Below the pieces are notes generated by a model. That model was not told the DNA's origin. It did no database searches and saw nothing but the letters and a program-made list of their open reading frames with translations. A program made the position numbers and the translations under genes. Below are positions 29,081 to 36,951 of a DNA stretch of 64,000 nucleotides, piece after piece. The stretch's first letter is position 1; each line of letters opens with the position of its first letter. This stretch comes from Bacillus sp. 1780r2a1. GTDB lineage: Bacteria > Bacillota > Bacilli > Bacillales > Bacillaceae_H. The DNA lies in assembly GCA_024134725.1 (NCBI GenBank), contig CP099863.1, positions 1,111,501 to 1,175,500 of the forward strand. Reading direction: 5' to 3'.

Positions 29081-30094
29081 ATGAAAAAAACAAAAGTATT
29101 ATTTGCAGGACACGATTTAAAGTTTGCTCGTATTATCATGGATAATCTAGCGAGCAAACCTACGTATGAAATTCGAACAGATGAGTGGACAGGCCATAAC
29201 ACTCATGATGAAGAGAAAAGTAACGAGTGCTTAAATTGGGCAGACGTCATTGTTTGTGAGTGGGGACTAGGAAATGCTGTATGGTATTCACAAAATAAAA
29301 AGCCTCATCAGCGATTATTTGTACGTATGCATTTACAAGAAAGAGACACAATGTATCCTTTCAGCTTTAACTTAGATAACATTGATAAAATTATTGCTAT
29401 TTCACCGTACGTATATGAGGAATTCTACCGCGTATTCCGTTTTCCACGTGAGAAGATGACAATGATCTATAACGTTGTTGACACAGGCCACCTTAATAAG
29501 CCTAAAGTAGAAGACGCTCAGTATCATCTGGGGATTATCGGAATCTGTCCGCAGCGTAAACGTTTAGATTTAGCGGTGGATATGTTAGGAAAATTATGGC
29601 AAGAAGATAATCGCTATAAGCTATATGTAAAAGGGAAAATGCCACAAGAATATCCGTGGGTATGGAACAAAGATGAAGAAAGAGCATATTACGAAGAAAT
29701 CTTCGCACGAATTGACAATGCACCTTGGAAAGATGCTGTGATCTTTGAAGGATTCGGTGATGTATCTGAATGGTTATCAAAAGTCGGTATTATTTTATCT
29801 ACTAGTGACTTTGAAAGCTTTCACCTATCACCAAGTGAAGGAATGGCATCAGGAGCATATCCTGTCATCTTAAATTGGGATGGTAGTGATACAATCTATC
29901 CAAAGCAATATATTTATTCTAGCGTGGAAGAATCCGTAGCCAGCGTTCTTCAATTTAATTCACTAGAGAAAGAGCAGCAAAAAGAAGTGGTTGTAAAAGC
30001 AAAAGCGTATGTAAATGATCGTTTTAGCGTGGAAGCAATTACGACTGAATGGGATAAATTAATTTCAAAGAGCTCTTTACAATTAAACTATTAA
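29081..30094 (+). CDS. GT-B glycosyltransferase
   Basis: 337 residues. The donor-binding half has LGIIGICPQRKRLDLAVDML and STSDFESFHLSPSEGMASGA, recognisable as a GT4-like E-x7-E region. The N-terminal half (KVLFAGHDLKFARIIMDNL) is short and lacks the usual Gly-rich loop. It is 10 bp after the large transferase gene and shares its codon use, so it acts on the same polymer. Sugar specificity is unknown. Confidence 0.82.
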   Translation: MKKTKVLFAGHDLKFARIIMDNLASKPTYEIRTDEWTGHNTHDEEKSNECLNWADVIVCEWGLGNAVWYSQNKKPHQRLFVRMHLQERDTMYPFSFNLDNIDKIIAISPYVYEEFYRVFRFPREKMTMIYNVVDTGHLNKPKVEDAQYHLGIIGICPQRKRLDLAVDMLGKLWQEDNRYKLYVKGKMPQEYPWVWNKDEERAYYEEIFARIDNAPWKDAVIFEGFGDVSEWLSKVGIILSTSDFESFHLSPSEGMASGAYPVILNWDGSDTIYPKQYIYSSVEESVASVLQFNSLEKEQQKEVVVKAKAYVNDRFSVEAITTEWDKLISKSSLQLNY

Positions 30095-30166
30095 GAATAA
30101 TAAACAGTTTATAAATATGCTAGGCATATTTAAAATAAAGTTACCTAATAGCAGGAGGAAATACTA

Positions 30167-31444
30167 ATGAAACTTTGTACAGTAGGACTAGGATATATCG
30201 GATTACCAACATCCATTATGTTTGCAAAACATGATGTAGACGTTGTAGGAGTAGACGTGAGCTCACGCGTAATTGAATCGTTAAACAATGGGAAAATTCA
30301 TTTAGAAGAGCCAGGTTTACAAGAAGCATTAAATGAAGTAATTGAAAAAGGAACGTTCCGTGCGGCGCTACAACCTGAAAAAGCAGATGCTTTTATTATT
30401 GCAGTACCAACACCAAACCATGACGATCAACATAAATCTTGTGACTTATCTTACGTGTTAAGCGCAGTAAATAACGTTATTCCATACTTAGAAAAAGGTA
30501 ACGTTGTAATTGTTGAATCAACAATTGCGCCAAGAAGCATGGATGATCATGTAAAACCATTGGTTGAAGCTGCTGGGTTTACAGTAGGAGAGGATATCTT
30601 CTTAGTACACTGCCCAGAGCGTGTACTGCCAGGACAAATCCTTCATGAGTTAATTCATAATAACCGTATTGTTGGTGGAATGACGCCAAATTGTACAGAA
30701 GCTGGTGCAATGGTATACAGCACATTTGTACAGGGTGAAATTATTAAAACAGATGCGAAAACAGCAGAAATGTCTAAACTAATGGAAAATACGTTCCGTG
30801 ATGTAAACATCGCACTGGCAAACGAATTAACAAAAGTTTGTAACGAACTAGAAATTAATGCTTTAGAAGTAGTAGAAATGGCGAATAAGCACCCACGTGT
30901 AAACCTTCATACACCAGGACCTGGAGTAGGTGGACACTGCTTAGCTGTAGATCCATACTTTATTGTGGCAAAAGCACCAAAGACAGCACAACTTATTAAT
31001 CTAGCACGAACAATCAACACATCAATGCCACACTATGTTGTTGAAAACACAAACAAGTTAATGGAACAAGTTAATGGGAAAATCGTAACGGTATTCGGTT
31101 TAACGTATAAAGGAAACGTAGATGATATTCGCGAAAGTCCAGCAATGGAAATCTATGACCTATTAAAAGCTGAAGGCAACTATGAAGTACGTGCTTTTGA
31201 TCCACACGTTGAACAGGATTGGGTAGAACAAGATATTAAAGAAGCAGTACGTAACTCTGATCTTGTCCTAGTATTGACGGATCATAACGAATTCAAAGAG
31301 TTAAACTGGTCTGAACTAGAAGGTATGGCAACAAAGCGTATTTTCGATACGAAAAATGTAGTAGCTAATCGTTCTAACGACTTTGACTACATTAACTATG
31401 GAACGTTACATGCGTTTCTTAAGAAAGTAGAAGTAATGGCATGA
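30167..31444 (+). CDS. wecC: UDP-N-acetyl-D-mannosamine dehydrogenase
   Basis: 425 residues. It oxidises UDP-ManNAc to UDP-ManNAc-uronate with NAD+. The N-terminal fold has TVGLGYIGLPTSIMFAKHDV; the WecC-type signature HCPERVLPG and the catalytic Cys in GPGVGGHCLAVDPYF are present. It uses the product of mnaA at 20649, so the second polymer should contain ManNAcA, as some teichuronic acids do. GCAGGAGGAAAT precedes the ATG. It overlaps the exporter permease gene by 4 bp. Confidence 0.94.
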   Translation: MKLCTVGLGYIGLPTSIMFAKHDVDVVGVDVSSRVIESLNNGKIHLEEPGLQEALNEVIEKGTFRAALQPEKADAFIIAVPTPNHDDQHKSCDLSYVLSAVNNVIPYLEKGNVVIVESTIAPRSMDDHVKPLVEAAGFTVGEDIFLVHCPERVLPGQILHELIHNNRIVGGMTPNCTEAGAMVYSTFVQGEIIKTDAKTAEMSKLMENTFRDVNIALANELTKVCNELEINALEVVEMANKHPRVNLHTPGPGVGGHCLAVDPYFIVAKAPKTAQLINLARTINTSMPHYVVENTNKLMEQVNGKIVTVFGLTYKGNVDDIRESPAMEIYDLLKAEGNYEVRAFDPHVEQDWVEQDIKEAVRNSDLVLVLTDHNEFKELNWSELEGMATKRIFDTKNVVANRSNDFDYINYGTLHAFLKKVEVMA

Positions 31445-32244
31445 ACTTAATTGGGAGGATTTTGAAAGAACAATCCTCAAACTTTCATTTAATTATTCGC
31501 TTGGCTCTTTATGATGTCAAAGGCAAATATCAATTGCATTACCTAGGAGCTGTGTGGCAGGTTTTAAGTCCTGCTGCGCAGGTTCTTCTTTATTGGTTAG
31601 TATTTGGGCTTGGTATTCGAGGTGGACAGCCAATTAATGGTGTACCATTCTTTGTATGGCTACTTATTGGACTTATCCCTTGGTTTTTTATTAGTCCAGC
31701 CATTATCCAAGGATGTAACAGTGTCTATGCAAGAGTAAGTCTTGTATCCAAAATGAAGTTTCCAGTTAGTGTGCTTCCAACTGTTACAATCATTAGTAAT
31801 AGCTTTCAATTTTTTATTATGTTACTGATTTTAGCTGGAATTTTAATGATCTATGGGGTTAACCCTGGGTGGCATTTATTGCAGCTTCCTTATTACTTAG
31901 TAGCACTTTTTGTATTCTTGTTTGCTTTTACGCTCTTGGGTTCAACAATTGCAACGATTGTAAGGGACTTTCAACAAGCGTTACAATCAATTATGCGAAT
32001 GATGGTCTACTTATTACCGATTCTATGGGATCCATCACGATTACCTCATATTTTTAAAACAATATTAGAATTAAACCCAATTTATTACATCATAGAAGGA
32101 TTTAGATATTCTATCTTAGGGTCCGGATGGTTTTATGAAGATTGGATATATACACTATATTTTTGGGTTGTTACTTTATTAATATTATTAGTAGGATCAA
32201 TATTACACATAAAATTTAGAAATAAATTTATTGATTACTTATAA
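31441..32244 (+). CDS. tagG: ABC-2 type polysaccharide exporter permease (TagG-like)
   Basis: 267 residues with six predicted membrane segments, the ABC-2 permease pattern. The N-terminal YDVKGKYQLHYLGAVWQVLS motif is typical of TagG/RfbA/KpsM-type glycan exporters. With the ATPase gene downstream it should carry the finished undecaprenyl-linked polymer across the membrane, independently of the Wzx/Wzy system in the first block. Symbol given by similarity to teichoic acid exporters; the native substrate here is probably the ManNAcA polymer. Confidence 0.9.
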   Translation: MNLIGRILKEQSSNFHLIIRLALYDVKGKYQLHYLGAVWQVLSPAAQVLLYWLVFGLGIRGGQPINGVPFFVWLLIGLIPWFFISPAIIQGCNSVYARVSLVSKMKFPVSVLPTVTIISNSFQFFIMLLILAGILMIYGVNPGWHLLQLPYYLVALFVFLFAFTLLGSTIATIVRDFQQALQSIMRMMVYLLPILWDPSRLPHIFKTILELNPIYYIIEGFRYSILGSGWFYEDWIYTLYFWVVTLLILLVGSILHIKFRNKFIDYL

Positions 32245-32261
32245 TCTAGGAGCTTAAATCG

Positions 32262-33230
32262 ATGAAGCTAAAGATTAAATTTGAAAATGTTAGCAAGAAG
32301 TATGTACTCTATGCTAAAAAATCAGATAAGTTAAAGGAAATACTATTTCCTAAAAAGAAAAGTGAAGGCTTTTATGCTCTAAGGAATGTTTCATTTTCAG
32401 TGTACGAAGGTGAAACAATTGGGATTGTAGGTATTAATGGGTCAGGCAAATCTACTCTATCAAACCTACTGTCACAAGTTGTTCCGCCTACATCTGGTCA
32501 GATGACCGTTAATGGTGAGACGTCCTTAATTGCTATATCAGCAGGCTTAAATAGCAACTTGTCAGGTTTAGAGAATATTGAATTAAAGTGCTTAATGCAT
32601 GGATTAACAAAAGATGAAATAAAAAGAATTACGCCAGATATTATTGAATTTGCTGACATAGGTAAATTTATGAATCAGCCTGTTAAAAATTATTCAAGTG
32701 GTATGAAATCTAGGTTAGGATTTGCAATTTCTGTTCACACAAATCCTGATATTCTAATTGTGGACGAAGCGTTATCAGTAGGAGATCAAACCTTTTATGA
32801 TAAATGTGTAACCAAGATTAATGAATTTAAGGAAGAGGGGAAAACCATCTTCTTTATTAGCCACTCTCTATCTCAAATTAGAACTATTTGTGATAAGGTG
32901 ATGTGGATTCATTTTGGTGAAGTTCGACAATTTGGAGAGGCTAGGAGAGTAATAGCGAGATACAAAAAATTTATCGACTGGTTCAATAAGTTAAGTGAAG
33001 GGCAAAAGAAAAAATATAAGCAAGATATGCTCCAAAAGCAGGCGAAAGTTGAAACTGAGACGGATGATAGCTATAAGGTTGCCTATAATGGGCCACTATA
33101 TCCTATTGATGAACGTGTAAAGCGTTATCAAAAAAACAAGATAGATAAACGGAAAAAAGTGACGTTGAATTTACAGTTACTATTCTTATCTCTTTTTACC
33201 GTTTTACTAGGTGCATTACTTTTCTTTTAA
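32262..33230 (+). CDS. tagH: ABC polysaccharide exporter ATPase (TagH-like)
   Basis: 322 residues. Walker A is GINGSGKST, the signature loop is YSSGMKSRL, and Walker B is [12 protein letters not shown]. After the ATPase domain (about 1-240) comes a charged linker and one C-terminal membrane segment ([17 protein letters not shown]), as in TagH, although the extracellular tail is missing. It pairs with the permease at 31441. A lipoprotein gene follows 37 bp later. Confidence 0.92.
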   Translation: MKLKIKFENVSKKYVLYAKKSDKLKEILFPKKKSEGFYALRNVSFSVYEGETIGIVGINGSGKSTLSNLLSQVVPPTSGQMTVNGETSLIAISAGLNSNLSGLENIELKCLMHGLTKDEIKRITPDIIEFADIGKFMNQPVKNYSSGMKSRLGFAISVHTNPDILIVDEALSVGDQTFYDKCVTKINEFKEEGKTIFFISHSLSQIRTICDKVMWIHFGEVRQFGEARRVIARYKKFIDWFNKLSEGQKKKYKQDMLQKQAKVETETDDSYKVAYNGPLYPIDERVKRYQKNKIDKRKKVTLNLQLLFLSLFTVLLGALLFF

Positions 33231-33267
33231 AAGGCATAGCCAATAATCTATTATTGAGGTGAATAAA

Positions 33268-33645
33268 ATGAAAGCAAAATTGTTAGTTCCTGTAGTGACG
33301 GGTTTATTATTATTCAGTGGTTGTAGCAATGACTCTAATGATAAAGCTTCAGCAGATAAACAAGTGGAGCAGAATAACCAAGTTAAAATTGAAGAAGCAT
33401 CTATTAATAATTTTGGGAATAAAAGATTAGAAGTAGAAGTTAAAGCAACTGGAGATAACTTAAAGTATGCATATTATGTTCATAAAGATGGTAAAGTTAT
33501 CAAGAAAACTTCTTATTCAACGGATAGTTCATTTAAGTATCCATTAGAAAAGTCAGGCAAGTATGCAGTTCGTGTTTTCGTAAAAGCTGGAGATAATAAG
33601 TCGACAAAAAGTACGGACGCAGTTAGCGTAACTGTAGCAGAGTAA
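33268..33645 (+). CDS. Small lipoprotein, possible Y_Y_Y-type domain
   Basis: 125 residues from ATG 33268 (GAGGTG six bases upstream). The signal peptide ends in a lipobox, LFSGC, so the protein is lipid-anchored outside the membrane. The mature part (from about residue 40) is a single small beta-sandwich-like unit with YAYYVHKDGKVIKKTSY and Y-rich strands, similar in style to the three-Tyr domain of carbohydrate sensors. It follows the exporter and may bind or guide the exported polymer. Function is inferred from context only. Confidence 0.7.
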   Translation: MKAKLLVPVVTGLLLFSGCSNDSNDKASADKQVEQNNQVKIEEASINNFGNKRLEVEVKATGDNLKYAYYVHKDGKVIKKTSYSTDSSFKYPLEKSGKYAVRVFVKAGDNKSTKSTDAVSVTVAE

Positions 33646-33651
33646 AAAAGT

Positions 33652-33687
33652 AGAAGGCCCTCTATATTTAGAGAGCCTTCTTTTTTT
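33652..33687. terminator. Terminator between converging lipoprotein and LCP genes
   Basis: AGAAGGC (33652-33658) pairs with GCCTTCT (33675-33681), continued by CTCT/AGAG around a short loop, with seven T after the stem. It closes the second polysaccharide block on + and also stops the - strand LCP gene. Confidence 0.75.
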
Positions 33688-34624
33688 AGTTTAGATTTAA
33701 ATGTTCTTTGAAAGCAGATGATAGCTGTTGTCGGTTTTCTTCTGATACGTTGTAGTAATAGACACCGTTCACTTTGCCACCGCTGCCTTCAACTTCAAGC
33801 TGATCTAACGTATGGCGTGCATCGCGATAGTTAGCCTGAATCTCTTTCATATCATCAAACGTTAAGTTTGTTTTCACGTTTTCACCGATTGCATCTAAAA
33901 TTGTACCGTAATTCGTTAAAGATTTAACGCTAGCACCTTCGTTAATAACGGCTTGGATAATTTGACGCTGACGTTGTTGACGGCCAAAGTCACCTCTTGG
34001 GTCCTGCTTACGCATGCGAGAATATGCTAATGCTTCTTCGCCGTTTAACGAAATTTGTCCTTTTGAGAAGTTATAGCCATCATAGTTAAACGCAAGGGAG
34101 TTGTTCACCGTAACTCCACCAACCGCGTCTACAATGTCTTTGAAGCTTTCCATGTTGACTTGTACATAATAATCAACAGGTACGTCTAGGAAGTTTTCAA
34201 CTGTTTTCACAGCCATATCTACGCCGCCAAATGCATACGCATGGTTAATTTTGTCCTGTGTGCCTTTACCGATGATTTCAGTACGGGTATCACGAGGAAT
34301 ACTTACCATTTTCATCGATTGATCTTTAGGGTTTACGGTCATTAAGATAAGGCTATCAGAGCGTCCACGATCATTGCCACGCGCATCTACACCTAATAGT
34401 AAAATTGAAATGGGATCTTGATTGCCGAAGTTCACTTTGTTTGAGCGTTTTTCAGATACGTCTCGTGTTAAAGGATCATGCGTTTGGTTAAACGTGCTTT
34501 GAACAGAGCTATACAGCACTCCTAAGTAGGTACCGATACCAATAATTAAAACTAGTAAAATGCTTAAAACAATTTTAAATCCTGTTTTTTTCTTCTTCTT
34601 TCTTTTTCTACGCTGTTCTTCCAT
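33686..34624 (-). CDS. LytR-CpsA-Psr family wall-polymer ligase
   Basis: About 312 residues. A very basic cytoplasmic start (RRKRKKKKK) precedes one membrane segment (about residues 14-36) and an extracellular LCP domain: ILLLGVDARG, GRSDSLILMTVNP, SIPRDTRTEI and YSRMRKQDPRGDFGRQQR. LCP proteins move polymers from undecaprenyl pyrophosphate to peptidoglycan. A frame 14 codons longer exists, but the ATG at 34624 has the better site (GAAAGAGAG). It is the only - strand gene of the locus and is divergent from the SGNH-like gene. Confidence 0.92.
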   Translation of the reverse strand: MEEQRRKRKKKKKTGFKIVLSILLVLIIGIGTYLGVLYSSVQSTFNQTHDPLTRDVSEKRSNKVNFGNQDPISILLLGVDARGNDRGRSDSLILMTVNPKDQSMKMVSIPRDTRTEIIGKGTQDKINHAYAFGGVDMAVKTVENFLDVPVDYYVQVNMESFKDIVDAVGGVTVNNSLAFNYDGYNFSKGQISLNGEEALAYSRMRKQDPRGDFGRQQRQRQIIQAVINEGASVKSLTNYGTILDAIGENVKTNLTFDDMKEIQANYRDARHTLDQLEVEGSGGKVNGVYYYNVSEENRQQLSSAFKEHLNLN

Positions 34625-34672
34625 ATCAATCTCTCTTTCTTTATAAATTTGATAATAAATACACAAGTGTAC

Positions 34673-34692
34673 CTTAATTCTTAAGAATTAAG
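34673..34692. promoter_or_regulatory. 20-bp perfect palindrome between divergent genes
   Basis: CTTAATTCTTAAGAATTAAG is fully symmetric and lies about 50 bp upstream of the LCP start and 107 bp upstream of the SGNH-like start. It could be an operator for both. Its centre, TTCTTAAGAA, resembles the core of the two operators upstream of the lasso cyclase gene, but the outer bases differ. Confidence 0.45.
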
Positions 34693-34798
34693 ACAAAAAG
34701 ATTAAAAAAATGACAAATTTACTCATTTTTATTCAATTACTCTCAAATTATATTATAATAACAGAAAAAAGGAAAGCCACTAGTAAAGGAGATAGAAA

Positions 34799-35560
34799 AT
34801 GAAAATTGCAGTTAACATCATTGCGTTTCTTATTTTAGTTATTTCTCTTATTGTAGGAAAAATGTACTGGAATGAGAAAGTTGCCGCACAGGGCGTAGCC
34901 TCTCCAACAAGAGTAGCCGTTCAAAATAGCGAAGCAAAAGAGTGGAACGTAAAAAATTTACCAGAAGCGATTGTAACAAAGGTGCAAAATGCTGAAGAAA
35001 CAGGAGAACCTTTGAAAATTGTTATTGCTGGTTCCCAAGATACATCAAAAGAAAGTGATGCTTGGCCTGCTTTGGTAGAGGAAAAATTAACGAATACATA
35101 TGGATCAGATTTAGTGACGGTAGAAGTGCAGGAATATGATCAATCGACCACGTTACAGTTTGTGAAGAATCAATCATACAAAAAGATTATTGCAGCACAG
35201 CCTGATGTGCTCATTTTTGAACCTTTTCTAGCCAACGATAATGGAGTAGTTGGCATTACAAATACGCTAGATAACTTGTCTATTATTATGAAACACGTAG
35301 AAGAACAAGTAGACGGCGTAGTTACAATTATTCAACCTTCTCATCCAATCTATAATGCCATTAACTACCCGAAAGAAGCAGAGCAGCTGCAAGCTTTTGC
35401 AGATGAACATGGCTATGAATATATCAATCATTGGGAAAAGTGGCCAAAAGCGAGTTCAGAAGAGTTATTAACGTACTTAACCGAAGACAAAAATGCTCCA
35501 AATGAAAAAGGGAACAAAGCTTGGGCGGAAGCGGTAATTGAATATTGGGCAGCAGAGTAA
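34799..35560 (+). CDS. SGNH-hydrolase-like secreted protein, probably altered active site
   Basis: 253 residues. One N-terminal membrane segment (4-20) would export or anchor it. Block I reads VIAGSQDT, a version of the GDS motif. In block V the expected Asp-x-x-His-Pro-Asn is DKNAPN, so the catalytic His is replaced by Ala. The fold (Rossmann-like alternation, APNEKGNKAW helix) still fits SGNH esterases that acetylate or deacetylate glycans. It may have lost hydrolase activity or use another base. AAGGAGATAG ribosome site; followed by a terminator. Confidence 0.75.
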   Translation: MKIAVNIIAFLILVISLIVGKMYWNEKVAAQGVASPTRVAVQNSEAKEWNVKNLPEAIVTKVQNAEETGEPLKIVIAGSQDTSKESDAWPALVEEKLTNTYGSDLVTVEVQEYDQSTTLQFVKNQSYKKIIAAQPDVLIFEPFLANDNGVVGITNTLDNLSIIMKHVEEQVDGVVTIIQPSHPIYNAINYPKEAEQLQAFADEHGYEYINHWEKWPKASSEELLTYLTEDKNAPNEKGNKAWAEAVIEYWAAE

Positions 35561-35588
35561 AAAAAGCGTTCATTGTGAACGCTTTTTT
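35561..35588 (+). terminator. Terminator after the SGNH-like gene
   Basis: AAAAAGCGTTCA (35561-35572) pairs with TGAACGCTTTTT (35576-35587) right after the stop codon, ending in T-run. It closes the polysaccharide region. Confidence 0.8.
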
Positions 35589-35700
35589 ACTTTGTAATCT
35601 AATTATATCGGCAGGTATATGAAAAAATTAAGGCCTTTCGAGTCCTTTTTAGCACATTTCGCGTATTAATCCATCTTTTTCACTACCAAAAAATCACATA

Positions 35701-35754
35701 TGTCGATGCGTGTCGGATACTATGTGTGAAAATACCTATTAAGTAGATTATAAT
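35701..35754 (+). promoter_or_regulatory. Putative promoter with Spo0A-like half-sites, upstream of the first phosphatase paralogue
   Basis: TGTCGAT (35701-35707) and TGTCGGA (35711-35717), each one mismatch from the Spo0A box, lie exactly 10 bp apart. AAATACCTA (35730-35738) stands 10 bp before a perfect -10, TATAAT (35749-35754). The same nonamer precedes the active phosphatase gene at a similar distance. Inferred from sequence only. Confidence 0.4.
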
Positions 35755-35787
35755 AATATAGATAATGCATTAGTAAGGAGTAGACAT

Positions 35788-36552
35788 ATGATAGACGTTT
35801 ATACAAACATTCTACCTCAATTTGGCAGCGGGCCAAAAGATGAGCGTGAGTTTTTACAAATGGCGCAAAAATTAGTAGATCAAGGCGTAAAGACCGTCAT
35901 AGCAACTCCGTACTTTAACGGTAGTATGCAGGGGACGCATAAACATCAAATTCTTACATCTGTAGAAGAAGCAAATAGAAAGCTACAATCATCCTATTTA
36001 CCTCTTACGATTCTTCCTGGTCAACGCATTTTAGCAACAGCGCACCTTTTACGCTCCAGTTCTCAAGAATATTTGACGCTAAGTGAAAAAGGGAAATATC
36101 TCTTTGTTCATATGCCTTTTGATAAGGGTGGAGAAGACTTTGAAACCATTGCCTACGAGCTGCAGTTAAAAGAGCTTGTGCCGGTAATCAGCGAGCCTGA
36201 GTGCTCTCAGTTCATTTTAAAGTATCCACAAAAGCTTTATCAGCTGGTGAAAAATGGTGCGATTGTACAAGTGTCCGCTCAAAGCTTAACTGGAAAAAAT
36301 GGACGCAAAGCGAAGAAAGCTGCACTTCAGTTTTTAGAGCATGGCTGTGTTCACTTAGTGGCAACGGGAGCAGATGCTAAAAGCTATGAAAAAAGTTCAC
36401 TACAAGATGCATACGAAGTGGTAAAAAAAGAATTTGGAAATGCAAAAGAGTTTATGCTTAGAGAGAATGCAGAAGCCATTGCAAATGGAGATGTGGTCTA
36501 TCGCGAAAGACCTGAGCGAATGAAAACACAGAAGTTTTTAGGTATATTTTAA
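35788..36552 (+). CDS. PHP tyrosine-phosphatase paralogue without metal ligands (pseudo-phosphatase)
   Basis: 254 residues, alignable end to end with the active enzyme at 19663 (shared VIATP, PLTILPGQ, LTLSEKGKYLFV, LTGKNGRKAKK and a C-terminal ENAEAIANGD then KFLGIF). The catalytic positions are changed: HCH is YTN, DDG is GSG, TPHH is TPYF, GQE is GQR, HPERN is EPECS and SDSHD is TGADA. It therefore cannot hold the tri-metal site. The intact frame, good ribosome site and own promoter argue for a working, non-catalytic role, perhaps binding the kinase Tyr tail. It lies between the polysaccharide and lasso regions. Confidence 0.85.
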   Translation: MIDVYTNILPQFGSGPKDEREFLQMAQKLVDQGVKTVIATPYFNGSMQGTHKHQILTSVEEANRKLQSSYLPLTILPGQRILATAHLLRSSSQEYLTLSEKGKYLFVHMPFDKGGEDFETIAYELQLKELVPVISEPECSQFILKYPQKLYQLVKNGAIVQVSAQSLTGKNGRKAKKAALQFLEHGCVHLVATGADAKSYEKSSLQDAYEVVKKEFGNAKEFMLRENAEAIANGDVVYRERPERMKTQKFLGIF

Positions 36553-36562
36553 AAGAGTAAGG

Positions 36563-36666
36563 CATATAGCCAAGCTGGTTTGTTATATGGGGTTACGTGG
36601 CTCCATGTGTTCTCAATAGCGAACTAGTCATAAAAGCATTGGTCGAATTATGACTAATGCTTTTTT
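36563..36666 (+). terminator. Structured 3' region with terminator and competing hairpin
   Basis: A hairpin (CATATA/TATATG 36563-36568 with 36584-36589, inner GCCA/TGGT) is followed by a terminator pairing AAAAGCATT (36632-36640) with AATGCTTTT (36656-36664). A second pairing, TAGTCATAA (36625-36633) with TTATGACTA (36648-36656), interlocks with it, so the two stems are either alternatives or a pseudoknot. It ends transcription of the paralogue gene ahead of the lasso operon. Confidence 0.6.
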
Positions 36667-36822
36667 ACATTTGTTTCTATTGTTTTAAAACCGTAACCTT
36701 CATCATATCATTTACTTTTCCCCACACCTAAACAGGTAATAGATACATATATCTTCTCTTTTTTGATTCATATTATCTAGTATAAAAGTATTGTTTTTGG
36801 CCGTTAATCCTGAAAAGCTAAG

Positions 36823-36838
36823 TTATGACTAGTCATAA
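36823..36838. promoter_or_regulatory. 16-bp palindrome near the lasso promoter
   Basis: TTATGACTAGTCATAA is perfectly symmetric and overlaps the expected -35 region of a promoter whose -10 would be TATTAT (36854-36859). The same half-sites occur in opposite order at 36625-36656. It is a likely protein-binding site. Confidence 0.5.
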
Positions 36839-36859
36839 TAGGAATAAATTTGCTATTAT

Positions 36860-36917
36860 GTCCTTAATTAAGAACAAAGGGCGATGAAATATAAACTTTA
36901 TGTTCTTAATGAAGAAC
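36860..36917. promoter_or_regulatory. Two SinR-type inverted repeats upstream of the lasso operon
   Basis: GTCCTTAATTAAGAAC (36860-36875) and GTTCTTAATGAAGAAC (36902-36917) begin 42 bp apart, four helical turns. GTTCT/AGAAC half-sites match the SinR box. The first repeat lies directly after the putative -10, over the likely transcription start, a repressor position. The SinR-like protein encoded at 42762 in the same operon is the obvious candidate to bind. Confidence 0.55.
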
Positions 36918-36951
36918 GAGTCCTATATCTTATGTCGTGAGAGGAGACAGA

